From positions 15,066,001-15,130,000 of the forward strand of contig OY540810.1 of NCBI GenBank assembly GCA_961205875.1: 64,000 bases of DNA, read 5' to 3'. How positions within the stretch are numbered: the stretch's first letter is position 1; each line of letters begins with the position of its first letter. The notes beneath the pieces are model-generated. The model saw only the letters and a program-made list of their open reading frames with translations. It was not told the origin of the DNA and made no database searches. Position numbers and translations under genes: made by a program. Below, one piece after another: positions 12,460-24,884 of the stretch. The stretch comes from Sialis fuliginosa. Its lineage: Eukaryota; Arthropoda; Insecta; Megaloptera; Sialidae.

Positions 12460-14542
12460 TATATAGCTACGATATTCAGTGAATTTTTACTCGGGTCTAA
12501 AATCTGGAAAATGGTAGTTGTAAGAGTGGGGGGGGGTAAGGGTTAGTCCCCGCCGGGGCGTAGTCTCCTCCCTTAAAAGGGGGGTGTTATTCCATAATAG
12601 ATAATCAAAAATAGTTATTTTATCTAAATACAGGGAACACAAGAAACCGTAGCTACACCTCTGTATCAATTTGAAAATATTAGAGGGGTGGGGAAAGGAT
12701 CTGCCATTATACAGATTTAAAAATTAACAAACTGTTGGCGAATTTAAAACCAAAAATGGCAGATGTATTAAGGCGGCAAATTCAAAAGTCTAGAATTATT
12801 AGAAGAAATATTACATAAGTATTTTTTTTACTTTGCATTAAAAAATATTATAATGTTTCACATCTTTATTCTTTTTTTTTGGATCCCATGTAACAAAATT
12901 TAAAAAATTGATATACTTTTTTTTGTTTGCTTTAGAATCAAATAGAATTTCAACCTAACAAATATGCATTAAAAAATAGACATTTCTAGCTTATAAATAT
13001 AGAATTAAATATAGAACTTTGTATATTGTAATTTTTTTTGTCTAGAGTTTTTTTTTGATACCTAATTGTATAATAGTGTAATAATTAATAATATTATTTT
13101 AATTTATATGTACAGTACTCTTTACACGAACAAACAAATACAGAGGTTGATATTCTTTAGTTGCGTATGGCATTTGTACAACATTAAGCATTATTTTTAT
13201 CTACATTACTTGGCAACTCTAATAGAATTCCTGTAGCTCAAAGCATATTTCTATGTGGCACTAGAATTGTTTAAATTTTCATTATATATCCCACCTTAAA
13301 AAACGTACGAAAATATTTCTGCAAAAGTTATAAATTATTGGACGATAGTAATTTTAAAAAATGTATAAGTTGTTACAACCAAAATTTTAAGTACAGTTTC
13401 ATACGAGCAGATTTAGTAGTATCTTATCAAAGTTTAATCAATCAATTCATTTTTAATCTAGAACTACGTCTTCGCCGTTAGTACTAAGGGTTAATTTCAG
13501 GGACACGAATGCAACGAAATATGTTACACATTGGATGCTTAAATCTGCCCTGAACCAATAATCACAATAAATAAAACGCCAATAGATAGCTTATTTAGTA
13601 ACATTTTAACCCTCCATCTCTCAACTCTTAAATAAAGAAACATAAAAATTTAAAGGGGATTTTTAAAATTATTCTTACATATTCAAAAACGCAACGTCTC
13701 TCTGTCTGTCTGTCTGTCCGTTAGTGTGCTTATCACTCGAGAACCATTTATCCGATTTACGTGATTTTTTTAAATTTATAGATATGTTCTTTACCCAGAT
13801 TTTAGTATATATTTTGTTACGTTACATAAGGAATAAGGAGTGACGATAATAGTCAATCAAGTCGGAAAAAAGTTTGCCGTCAGCATATGACAGAATGTTA
13901 TCTTACTACTAGTTTGTCATTACTTTGAATAAACCTGGTTCTGAAACTACACGTGAATGTATGTGTTTTATATTTTTTATAGTACCTATTTAAAAGGGGT
14001 TGAAGTTTCGAATAATCAGTGTTATAAACGTCTCTGTATGGAATTTTTTTTATAAAATTTCAATAAATAGAGCACTTCCAACGAGTTCTCTCATTTACAG
14101 TGTATTAAAAACTCTATTTTTTAAATCCAACTACTCAATTATTTTAATTAATTTAAATAAATTGACCAAACTCCCTCTATATTGGATTCACTATTAGTAA
14201 TAAATTTTGAAAAATATAATGATAACGTCGAATATTATTTCTAAAGTGACGATAAAATAACGAAAGACTAGGATAGAAAATATACAAAAAACAAATTAAA
14301 AACTATTCTTAAATCTCTTTCGCTTCAGATAAGATTATCGCTCATTACACCCCCTGTTCCCAGCCCTGTTTTTGGTCATTTTTATCAGCTAGAAAAATAT
14401 CACGTTACATAATATTGATAACTCACTCAATTTTGTCAGTTTCAAACAGAAGTTTCCAACTTGTGGCTCACATACTGCGCCTTTTGCTTTTATTTTAATT
14501 CGAATAAATTCAACATATTATTTTATAACGGTTTACATATTA
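12460..14542. other. No gene seen
   Basis: 12500-12700 is a G/C-rich patch (GGGGGGGGGTAAGGG, CCCCGCCGGGGCG) that looks like mobile-element debris. 13565-13650 repeats 5010-5115 (AAAACGCCAATAGATAG, TTTTAACCCTCCAT). 13690-13770 has a TCTGTCTGTCTGTC run and GAGAACCATTTATCCGATTT, typical of LINE-like tails. Confidence 0.6.
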
Positions 14543-14550
14543 CTCTAAAG

Positions 14551-15247
14551 CAGGCCTGGCCAGTCCAAATTGCACCACGACCTAACATTTTCCAAGAGCC
14601 GCACATAAATAAGAAATTTTATAAAATAATTGGATTTCCGGTTTTGATTTTTTTTCTAATCAATTTCTTTTTTTGCGCATAAAAACTTATTTTCATATGA
14701 CCTTCAATATTTCATTCTCTGTCACAGATGAAGGGTTGTTATTGATATCATTCGATTCGGCGAGAAAAATCCTACATGAGTGTAGGAGTTTAAGGAAAAA
14801 AATTACCCACTACTTCGCATAGGAACCGAAATATTTACGATTTTGTATAATAGCGAAAAAGAAAAAATCTCAATTTTTCTCCCCGTCATAGGTAATGGTT
14901 TGTAATTTGTCTCATTCGATCCGAGGGGAAAAACAAGTAAGTGTTCAATCAACGTAAATTTAAAAAAAATGAATAAATAACCAGCAACAAAATATATGGA
15001 TTTATTTATTTACAAAAATACTTCAAATTCTAATTTTCTATTATAAAAAAAATATCAATTAAAATGAGTAGTTAAGTCGTGTAAATAGAACAATATTTTA
15101 AAGAAACCAACGGGAAATTAAAACCAACCTCAGTCATTATGAAACACCCGATACTTAAAATAAACATTAATAAAACATAATTTGTTCATATTTGCAGGCC
15201 GCGGGCCATACATAAGAATGACGCGGGCCGCAGCTTGGCCAGCCCTA
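14551..15247. mobile_element. 697-bp hAT-type element, 7/8 TSD, with nested repeat
   Basis: Flanks CTCTAAAG (14543-14550) and CTCTAAAA (15248-15255). Ends CAGGCCTGGCCAG and, reversed, TAGGGCTGGCCAAG. Subterminal GAGCCGCACATAAAT and its counterpart GGGCCATACATAAG agree. 14701-14945 is a second repeat, the reverse of the 2490-2845 module. Confidence 0.8.
14701..14945 (-). repeat. Inverted copy of the 2490-2845 module
   Basis: GTCACAGATGAAGGGTTGTT, ATCATTCGATTCGGCGAGAA and, a unit later, CCCCGTCATAGGTAATGG with CTCATTCGATCCGAGGGGAA: two tandem units about 180 bp apart, as in the copy at 2568-2845. Confidence 0.7.
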
Positions 15248-15974
15248 CTCTAAAATATTAAGTAAGAAAAGATATAAGCACAGATAGTTATTCATCTGAT
15301 TACTAACCGTGGTTATTTTAAAAAATACACTAGCCATGGTTTGCAAATGGACGATTGACTAATCGTGTCTATTTTTATTTTATGATTTTTATGCAACTCA
15401 TTTTTTTTCTTTTAAATCTACTGTAAAATAAATTGTCCTTATAGCAAGAAAGGTTAGATGGGCCTAAAGTTATTTAAATTTTCAAAATGTATTATGTATA
15501 TATTATATACCTATAAATAGCTATTAGGGTAATCAAAAATGTGTATTAATGAACGTGAAGCTATCATTTTTAAAATCAAAGATTTCTTTTTATAAATTAT
15601 TCATATATGATTTTGAAATAGAATTCAATATGTAAATGTTTTGGTTTGTTTGGGTCGACCATTTATTTAATTTTAAACTGCATTAATTTAGATTTCATCA
15701 AATATTTAACAATACTAACAAGAGACGAGACAGTATAAATTTAAGTGTCGTTTCGACTTTATAAAAAAAATAAAGAAATAAATAAAAAATTACTAAAATA
15801 TTTTGTTTCTATTTATAAATAAACAGTAAATACATTTTCTCTTAAGGTATAAAATTGATGTATATTTCCCCTATGGTCCCCCTTCCCTACTTCTTTGATG
15901 TTTGAATAATGTTTATAATTGTTCTTTATAAATTTATTTAAATCCTTTTAAAAGAAAATATACATTTAGACTTA

Positions 15975-16125
15975 GACCCCTTACACACTAGAGACTTTTA
16001 GCATGTTATTGTATGCAGCGCGACTATCGCCAGTGTGTATGGGTTTTGCGATTTACATATAAAACAATGTAAAATGAATGTATTCGATAGTCGCGCTGCT
16101 AAAAGTCGCTTGAGTGTAAGGGGTC
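15975..16125. mobile_element. 151-bp MITE with TTA target duplication
   Basis: TTA at 15972-15974 and 16126-16128. Left end GACCCCTTACACACTAGAGA, right reversed GACCCCTTACACTCAAGCGA, then CTTTTAGCA on both sides, with GCAGCGCGACTATCG and its reverse inside. TTA/TAA 3-bp duplications are typical of PIF/Harbinger elements. Confidence 0.85.
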
Positions 16126-16128
16126 TTA

Positions 16129-16734
16129 TACCCGGTATTATAAAGAATTTGCATGCTTTGCTTCTAGCTATCTACTGGAGTCAAATTGTTGTGAAATTGC
16201 TCGATATTTTAAAACAGTAATAAATGTATAAAAATGTAAATTCTGTATTTTATGAGGTACACTTGGCAGCATTTATTTTAAGTCGCTGATTTCCAATTAA
16301 TACGCATGCGTCAAAGTCATATGTACGATTTCATTGGCTACATCTGTGAGTGGTTGTCATTTATATTTAATACCTAGCAGATAGCGTTAGCTGGGAGGTT
16401 GTCAGTTCCGAAAAGTATTTGTGTAGGAAGGTTTTATTACTCTAGTACATATTTTTTCACTTTATCTATAGGGGGCGAGATTTCCATAATCAGTGTTGAA
16501 TTCAGAGTAGATCTGGAGGAGGATAATACATTTTTCGACTCACGATCGTGACCTGACGTGAACGTGAGCGATTTTTAAACTTTAGATCGTGAGCGTGCTT
16601 AATTGGATATTCACTCATTGAATGTAGGTATTCTAGGTATGGTATGGTATCTATTACTTAGCGTTCTGTTGAAATTAATGTGAGTTAAATAAAAAAATAC
16701 ATGAAATATATCAAAAAGAAATGTTTATACAGAG
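16129..16734. other. No gene seen
   Basis: AT-rich sequence with slightly higher G+C near 16370-16430 and 16520-16600 (repeated ATCGTGA/GTGAGCG motifs). No bounded feature. Confidence 0.55.
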
Positions 16735-17328
16735 TGGGGAATTTAAAACTACAGGTTTTTATCTCAGAACCATCATATATTTGAAAAAAATATTTAGAAT
16801 AGTAATATTTATTTGTTATTTTATCGTGGCCTTCAAGGTTATTTGAAGGTCAACACCATTTTTTTCGAATTTTTCATTGAAAACTTTTTTTTGAACAACC
16901 TAAACTTAACAAGATATCTAATAAAATAATTTCGAGATTTTCAATATTCAAGAATTTTTTACGTACAAGTTATCATATTTAAAGAAAAAGTAAGTACAAG
17001 ATACAAAAAATGTAAATTTTTTGGTCTAATAAAAGTTGGAGAATTATTCTAGAATATTTTGTATTTTCTGTTTAAATAAAATAAATAGAAAATTTTTTTT
17101 TAAAGAACTCTTCAATTTTTATTAGATCGAATTAAACATTATTTGTGCCTTGTATTTTTTTCTTCTAAAATGTATGGTTTTTGAGTAAAAAATTATTGAA
17201 AGTCCAAAATTTCAAATTATTTTGTTAGATATCTTGGAAAGCTTAGGTTTTAAAAAAAATTTCAATGAAATATTCGTGTTTTTTCACGTAGAATAAAATT
17301 ACTAGGAACTATATGGTGGGGGGGGGGG
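16735..17328. repeat. Fold-back family F1, most complete copy
   Basis: Left arm about 16790-17045, right arm about 17095-17310, inverted. Shared blocks: TCATTGAAAACTTTTTTTTG, CAAGATATCTAATAAAATAA, GTACAAGATACAAAAAATGT and TTTTGGTCTAATAAAAGTTG. It ends in an 11-G run (17318-17328). Related copies: 1371-1790, 28860-29330 and degenerate 37560-38060. Confidence 0.72.
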
Positions 17329-20300
17329 CACCTTCATCGCCCTTCCGTAGTGCACGCCCATGGTTCTATGTAAACAATAATTTAAAATAAATTTAAAGAT
17401 TCGTACACTAAGGGTTAATATTATTAATTCAACAATTGTATGGATGATATTACTTTATTTGAACTTTTGCATAATACAATAGATGTCAATTGTATGCCGA
17501 CCCTAATGCATATGTAAACATTTTTGTCGACAGGTAACAAACTAAAATTATTTAAATTTAAGTAGACTTGCATATTTTAATACGTAAACGATGTGATGAT
17601 AGAATTCTACCAGACATGTTACTTACAGTGTTGCATGTCGACGAGACAGGTTTAGATTTTAACGAGACGATACTTTAACTTACTCTCGTCTTTTGTGCAG
17701 CACTGATTATGGAATACTTTAATATCCGGTATTATAAAGGAGCTAGCAAAATTTGTTAGTTAATAAGCATTCTCAAATGGGGTATCAAACCTAATGTCAA
17801 ATAAATGAGTGAATTTTGAGGGACCCTGCAGATTGGGTCGTATATAGGCAAGGCAGGGCGATTCTATACACAAAACACTACTTATTATAACAGTACCTGA
17901 TTTACCCTCACTCTACCTCTCTACAAATCGGCCCTAAAGAATGGGTGGTGTGACCCTGCAGATTGGATGTCAAATTGGGTGGTGTATAGAGGCCTTTAAA
18001 CATACAATTCAGTTCTCCCACTCTTTCCCCCTGATATCGATACTCTTACTTGATGATCAGGAAAAAATATTTCTTTTTTGGCAGATGTAGAAAATGGAAC
18101 AAAAATATCAATTTAATGGAAAAAAAAACATTTAATAGATAATTAATATAAATCTGTTATATAAATTCGAAAGTAATAGCAGTCTATATTTAAATATATA
18201 CTTGATAAGAAAACTATAAATATATGTGTACTTACTAACCTTTAGTCCATTATTGCTACATACGATTTTTTGCATTAGTATCTAATAATAAAAAAATATA
18301 TTTAATCGTCTAGTTCATGGGCCAAAGGCTATCATTTATAAACAACAAATATATAGATTAATTACACTAATTAAATCTTAAATAAATACGTAATCTTTCA
18401 ATTCAAAAACATTATTTAACTAATAAGTATTATTACATTCGAAAAATAACAAGATAATTGCAAAATTTATTTTAAATCAAAAATACGATACAAATTAATG
18501 TTTAGGCTATCTATAAGTTCAAAAATGATATATTCTTGGTAGGAATTCTATGCAAAATATATATACAATTAATTACGTATAAATTTTTGGGGAGAGGGAC
18601 GGGTCGTAAAATCTGACGAATTCTTATGTTTTGTTCTTTCCTATGAATTATTTTAAAATACATTAATTGAGACCAACATTTTTAATAGAAAAATATTAAA
18701 ATTTATTTAATGGAATTATCCATTTCGACCTTCCCTATATCCATTCGGATTATTTTCGCCATGATGCATGTGTCTGTCTGTAGATGCTGTAACTCAAATA
18801 CGACAATTCGTAGAAGGGTGAAATTTTATATTTAATATTAATTTTGGTCTGGGAAGAAAACCTCCTATTTTTGAAACCGATCTTTCAACCGGATACGGAT
18901 GTTTACTAAAATCGATTTTTGAATTTTTCTAATTACTTTGAAACAGTGCGAATTAGAGAAAAATGGTCATGTTAAAAATTGTAGGTAATATATAGATAAT
19001 AATATCTACATATAATTTATGTTCTATTAATTTTTTCTAAAAAACAAATTTTTTAATTTTTTTTTAAATTTTAATTCGAATAATTCATTACAGATAATAC
19101 ATATATATCTGCCATATATGTATACGTATTACAGAAATTGTACAGAGTACGTATTTTCCATAGGTACCATGTGACTTTCTTATACGTAATACTTTTTTTA
19201 TTAAGAAAAAATTCTGTCTAAATCGTAAATGTTGAAAAAAAAATGTGTGAGACATAAATTATAGATAATAATATACTCGACAGATTTTATCTAAAACATT
19301 TTTTTTGATTTCAAATATAATTCAAAATAATTAAGAGAGAACTAAAAGTATATTAAGACACATGAATATTAATTGTGGTATTTTGGGTGAGTTGTACGTG
19401 GTGGGCAGTATGAGTAAGATACACACAAAAAACAAACAAAATTCATAAACGCTTCCCAGCAGCTTTATTTGCAAATCTAAAAATACTGCAATGTACTTCC
19501 TACCTACAACTTTTTGTATTTGTAGATGCATTACGTGTAGTCAGTGGCGTAACCAACAGGGATGGGGTGGGGGGAAGAGAGCCCCCCTCCCTACAGTGGC
19601 GTTACACTATATAGTATGTATGTAATTGTTTGTGAATACAGAGAAACAAATAGACGCAAGTATACTCAATGTATTTCTCCATTGTGGCGCCTATGCACGC
19701 GGTGTTTTATTTATTTGTTACGTACAGTGATCCTTGGAATCTACTTTTTTAAATTGGATTTTCTTTTGAAGGTTTTCTTCAGCAAATGACAATATCACCC
19801 TATTTTACATGAAATATATTTTTAATGTATACGGCATACATGCATACCATACTTACTTATGTTACGAGTATACAAATGCATGTACCCACATGTAGATAAT
19901 TTTGCATATAATATGTTATTATATAAAAGTGCCAAACATGCAATAAATAAAAAAGCAAATTTTATTACTGTATAACAATTGGGTTCTCCAGATATTAAAT
20001 AAAACTATTTTAGGCAAAATTTTGAGGGTCTGTAACTCCCTCACGAAGAATTTCCGGACACATATTCGTATAATTTTTTTTGAAATATTTTTTTCGATGA
20101 ACCGTTCAAATTTGTTCCACCTGATATGACTCACTCTGTATATAGAGATACATATGAAGTATTGTGCCGACCAGGGCAGTTTATTTTAGTACGTTAATTA
20201 CGGGGGGATTCAAGAGAAGTGAAGAATAGAATTATTTATCGTATTTCAACGAATCCTTTTATAAAATTTCAAGAGACCTAACATTGCATACTCGAGGATC

Positions 20301-20348
20301 ATGTATTATTTATTTAATTCAGTACTTTTCTATATAATATTGTTCATA
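17329..20348. other. No gene; repeats
   Basis: Includes a repeat end at 17724-17800 (TCCGGTATTATAAAGGAGCT), GACCCTGCAGATTGG twice (17822, 17951), the dispersed repeat 18720-19195, and G/C-rich CAGTGGCGT ends at 19543 and 19605 that may bound a tiny hAT-type MITE. Confidence 0.6.
18720..19195 (+). repeat. Dispersed repeat, long copy
   Basis: CATTTCGACCTTCCCTATAT, TTTTCGCCATGATGCATGTG, TCTGTCTGTAGATGCTGTAA and, at the far end, CATGTGACTTTCTTATACGT. The two end blocks recur separately at 21360, 23740, 24090 and 24885. Confidence 0.62.
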
Positions 20349-20872
20349 GAGTACGTTTACACAGCGCTGTTGTTCCGGTTTTACTATAACCGATGTAGTT
20401 AAACCGTTTTAAGCGATGCTGTTTGCACATACGAGAATAAGTAACGTCAGCTGGAATTATAATTCCGATTTGAAGTACGCTATAAGTTCTATGGCGTACC
20501 AACTAGAAATCCCAAAAATACTTTGTCTCCTCTACGTTCAACGAATCACGCTTTCTTTTGTTTTCAATCTCTTTGTCTCAGAGGTGTTTTAACCCATAGA
20601 GATAATATGACATAGAGACAGTGGTCGAAAGAACGAGATTGTGGGCACAGAATAAAGATACACCAAAAACGACAGTCCTCGTCACGTATTGTAGATACTC
20701 AATATTTCTTAACACCTATAGACATAGCATATGCTATTCTTGTTGTGAAATATCATAACTAAACCCGATTAGTTATATCGGGTGTAATATGCCATCTACA
20801 CGTATTTTCAAACCCGGTTTTACTACATCGGTTACAGTAAAACCGAAATAACGGCGCTGTGTAAACGTACTC
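20349..20872. mobile_element. 524-bp element with ~58-bp TIRs
   Basis: GAGTACGTTTACACAGCGC at both ends (right reversed), continuing CGGTTTTACT, AACCGATGTAGT and AAACCG. The terminal region repeats the AACCGG/CCGGTT motif. An ATA on each side could be a 3-bp duplication. An F2-type end (CCATAGAGATAATATGACAT at 20594) is embedded. Confidence 0.8.
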
Positions 20873-21359
20873 ATAGTCTTGAGTCCATCATTGTTTTTAT
20901 GTAGGTTTTTGTGGCTGTACAGGTTAATTTAAAAACGTAAATTAAACACTGACCACATGGGTTTATGATCCTTTAATGTACCCCCTTCCCTTACTGTGTA
21001 GTGTTTTGCGCACAGGTAACAATAATTCCTGGGGGCAATAAAGGCCCGTTTCGCACGCTATCGCACACACACACGCCACACACACACACGCTTCTGTTAA
21101 ATATTGATCATTTGTCTGGCGTGGTACTGTTGTATTAACTCACTAACAGAATATTTTCGTATTTCGTGTCGGAAATATTATATGGAATAGAATAGTGTAT
21201 TTTAGGCAGTGGATTAAAAATCTGGTTATATAATAAACATATGCTAAAGTGATCGATATGTCAATAAGAAAAACTGGTTGTTTTTTCTGCTGAAAATGTT
21301 AGAAGAACGTGTTTTATTTATATGTATATATAATATTTTATTACTTTCTTATATGGTCG

Positions 21360-21545
21360 TATAATAATAGGTATGGTATAAGGAAATATAGTAAAGTCGA
21401 TTTTGACTATTTTCACCATGATGTCTATGAATCTGTCTGTAAATTCAAATAGAACTGTAGGATCAATATACGTCTGCGAAGAAAACGATCTTCGAGCCGA
21501 AACTCTTAACTTTAGATTTTAATATTAAAAATGGTAAATAATATT
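21360..21545 (-). repeat. Dispersed repeat end (as 24885-25225), inverted
   Basis: GTATAAGGAAATATAGTAAA and TTTTCACCATGATGTC are the reverse of the right end of the 24885-25225 copy. Confidence 0.55.
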
Positions 21546-21722
21546 ATTGTTTATAATTTTATAAGGAAATAATCAATTTTGGAACAGAAAAAAAATGTTG
21601 TTTTCTAAAATTAAATATAAAATTATTTCAATAAACAAACATTTTTTAAATTCCCAGCAAAAATCATATATATAGAAGATCAATTAAAGCCGGACTACTT
21701 GACTGGTTTATATATATTTTTA

Positions 21723-21867
21723 AAGACACTAATTTTATTTGGCACCATTTAAATGCCGGAAACGCGAACGGGAGAGCCGAGCCCTGTGTATATCGCGTGA
21801 CTGGAGTCCCCTCCCGGAGTCTAGAAGTGATTCCGGTGCGCCTGCCCGGACTCGCCTTAATAATCGA
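21723..21867 (+). other. CpG-rich island with an open frame and possible donor
   Basis: About 120 bp dense in CpG (GGAAACGCGAACGGGAGAGC, CGGTGCGCCTGCCCGGACTC) in AT-rich DNA. A plus frame reads FKCRKRERESRALCISRDWS then PLPESRSDSGAPARTRLNN and reaches AATCGAG|GTGAAC at 21867. No family recognised; it may be a promoter or first exon, or mobile-element DNA. Confidence 0.3.
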
Positions 21868-22194
21868 GGTGAACGTTGAATCGACAAGGACTTATACTGT
21901 GTTCTAGAGGTTGGGCACCAAATAATAATCGCAAGAGTATAAATTTTAAACTACTTGGCTATCAATATTACTTCTTTTATGGTATCTTAACAGGTTGCAG
22001 TTACTTAATTAATTTTACATGGCGGACATGTTTTTTTAAGTCTTATGCGTATTTGAAGGGTTGAGCTAAAATGAATATTTTTTTAACCTCTTACCGCATA
22101 CGGTGCCATATATGGCACCTCTAGTTATTTTTAAAAATCACGTTTCCTGATTATTTAATTTTATTTAATTTATATTTTTTGTATTTAATGCATA

Positions 22195-22262
22195 AACATT
22201 TCCTGCCGAATATCAAATGAGATCTATTAACACCCTTCAGATGTGACGGGAGGTGAAATATT
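22195..22262 (+). repeat. Short copy of the 2490-3045 module
   Basis: TCAAATGAGATCTATTAACA, CCCTTCAGATGTGACGGGAG and GTGAAATA parallel 2625-2672. Confidence 0.5.
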
Positions 22263-22559
22263 GACGGTTCAAAATCATATGATAATTTGATTAACTTCTT
22301 TAAGCTTATATATATATTTGAGGGATGGAATTTTAAAACTCTTATTATAAATCTATTGGCGTTTTGATATGTATTTCTGTACAATTATTAGTTTTCAAAA
22401 GGATAATTATTTTCTTTGCATTTATTACTTCCGAGGTTACCGGGTATAGAAGTAGTTCTACTTAAAAAAAATAAGGTGACTAAAAAAATAATTCAATTAG
22501 TTCGAAATTCGTTGCTAACCCAGATATGGAAAAAATAATGAGAAACAAATTAATTTAGA

Positions 22560-22645
22560 ATTATTATTTATGTGCGACTCTCGAAAAATTTTAGGTCGTT
22601 AATGCGGCCCGTGGAGCAATTAAAGTTGGCTAGGCCTGCTTTATA
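22560..22645 (-). repeat. hAT end fragment related to 14551
   Basis: AATGCGGCCCGTGGAGCAAT and GGCTAGGCCTGC resemble the right part of 14551-15247 (GACGCGGGCCGCAGCTTGGC). Confidence 0.5.
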
Positions 22646-22759
22646 ACATATTTTTTCGTAGTGAAAAAAAAATCCATGCGGTAAGGGGGTAATGTGATTG
22701 TTCAAGCTTTAATTTTCTTTTCTTTTTTTTTCTGTGTGACTAAAATTATATCTATAAAG

Positions 22760-22940
22760 CCTTGGTACTTTACAGAAACAGTCTCCGTCACCGTTTCGAC
22801 CTTGCAAATCTATAATATGTGATACAATACAAGTGGGATGTTAGTTGTATTGAAATAGCGCTACGTTTTGACGCAGTTAACATGTAATAGATTTGCAAGG
22901 TTGAAACGGTGACGGAGTCTGTTTCTGTAAAGTGCCAAGG
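22760..22940. mobile_element. 181-bp MITE with ~54-bp TIRs
   Basis: CCTTGGTACTTTACAGAAAC at the left and CCTTGGCACTTTACAGAAAC reversed at the right, followed by GTCTCCGTCACCGTTTC and CTTGCAAATCTAT on both sides with few mismatches. No clear target duplication. Confidence 0.83.
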
Positions 22941-22942
22941 TT

Positions 22943-23739
22943 TTTTTCATTCAAACTAAAATATCTCAGCACCAAAAATTGTTACAAATATTTTTTTAAA
23001 AGCGTTTTAAGGGTGAGTAAATTTATTAAAAAATTGCAAACCTGATATTCTGAAAAAAATCTGACACCTCCGTGCCAAACTTTTAATATACCAAAAAAAA
23101 AACATAAAAATATATTTAATTCGAAAAATAGATAAATATTCCTTCAATTTTTATCCTCTACAAGCCGAATAACGAACAATTTTAGCGAAAAATAAATTTT
23201 TCTTTGAAAATAAAATAATTTTAAAATATTTTAAATGCATTTTAAATGTTTTTTAAATGCATTTCACTGCATTATTTTATTATTCTTTATATACCTACTC
23301 CATAATAAACAATGGCATTTGGATTGCGAAATCTATTAAAATATTTTTTAAATTTTAAAATATCAACCAAACGATACTTTATATCAAAAAATTATAAAGT
23401 ACATAATATTTAAGTCTTATTGAGAGTATTTCAAAACATTTTTGTTATCATCGATCCCATAATTATTACCTGAGATATTTTTTTTTTAATTCTGAAGAAA
23501 TATTGTATGAAATAATAAGTATTATACAGTATTACTCTTCTCAAATATATCCATATCTAACATTTAGTGCGCATGATCTGAATGGACCAAGGGATGTTGC
23601 GACACACCCATTTATCTGATTCGCGGATTGCACCCTTGTTTAATCTAAAATGGCGAATATACTATATTTGTACTTATTCTTGAGTTCGTTCAATGTAAAT
23701 TTTTTAGTTATGATGTCTAGAAAAAGTAAATAAAAATAA
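22943..23739. other. No gene seen
   Basis: AT-rich, with a short TTTTAAATGCATTTTAAATG repeat at about 23230-23265. Nothing else. Confidence 0.6.
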
Positions 23740-24125
23740 CTACCATGGGAGCCACGGGACTTTCTTATACGTAATCCTGACTGTGAACAGTGTACGTGAT
23801 TCTTAATTTATTAAAACATATTTCTGACAAACTAATAAAATATAAAATAAAATGAATGGGACATAAACTATAGATAATATTATTCTCTACATTATGTATC
23901 AAATGAATTTTTTTTTAACGTAATAACATACCCGAAAACGAATGTTTACTCTAATTTTTAAATTATTTTTGAAATAAGAAAAAAATGTTTTAGATAAAAA
24001 ATGTCGAGTATGTTATTATCTACAATTAATTCCTCATACATCGGACAAACACACAGGCATCATGGCGAAAAAAGTCAGAATTGATTCAAGGGAGGTCGAA
24101 ATGGATAACTATATGTATATTTCAT
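23740..24125 (+). repeat. Dispersed repeat with ACTTTCTTATACGTAAT block
   Basis: CCATGGGAGCCACGGGACTT then TCTTATACGTAAT at the left; CATCATGGCGAAAAAAGTC and GAGGTCGAAATGG at the right. The right part is the reverse of 18720-18770. Confidence 0.62.
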
Positions 24126-24363
24126 AGTAAAAATGTTATCCTATGATCTTAACCATTTTATTTCCAGTGGTTTCGCAAGAAATCATCTTTTTAATAATTT
24201 ATTCTATGAGATTTACTGATATTTAATAAAGATATTTTTGAAAGTATCATATTTTTATTTATTTTGGGCCTAAAAGAGTTAAGTATATTGAAATGTACTT
24301 TTTTAATGATAGTAAATTTTCTAGGACTGAAAATTAGATAAATAGTTGGAAAATTAATCATGA

Positions 24364-24381
24364 CCCCCCCCCCCCCCCCCC
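24364..24381. repeat. Poly-C run (18)
   Basis: Homopolymer of 18 C, the longest C run in the window, preceded by ATGA as at 10162. Confidence 0.95.
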
Positions 24382-24529
24382 GCCTCTAAAAAAATAATAA
24401 TAAAAATAAGGTATATACATTTATAGCAAATTAACTTAGCTCATTGAATATTATTTTTCATATTTTATAATTTGTTCTGTCCACTTCCCAGTTCATCGCC
24501 CCCTTTTTATATAAAATGTAGATCCGCGC

Positions 24530-24720
24530 CTGGTCCAGATAAGCAATCTTATTAAACTCACACTTACCTCCTCGTTTATAAAGCGCGTATGTATGTATAA
24601 TGTATATACCCGATCGATCCGACACAACGTGGCAACATGGCAGGTGTGGTCGGTGCTCCCCTGCATTTTTCCCATATTTAACCATCCCCCGAGATATTCA
24701 CACCCCGGCCGACTAATTAC
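24530..24720 (-). other. Island richer in G+C with a strong minus-strand donor
   Basis: Read on minus, GCCGGGGTGTGAATATCTCG leads through a frame beginning MVKYGKNAGEHRPHLPCCHV at 24685 to CGAGGAG|GTAAGTGTG at about 24568. A consensus donor directly ends the region, which would suit a first exon. TATAAA also occurs just before it. No protein family recognised; an upstream mobile-element end (GGATCTACATTTTAT near 24510) is close. Confidence 0.3.
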
Positions 24721-24884
24721 GCATATGTACTGCTGGATATTTATTTGTGCTGGGAGCGGTTGAAAATTTACAAATTATTTGAATTAAGTGTGTATGACCT
24801 AACTTTAATTAAATCAATTAACCCTTATACTGGGGTAGATTTTGTAACACCGAAATTGGCATAAAATGAGTAAAGAACATTACA

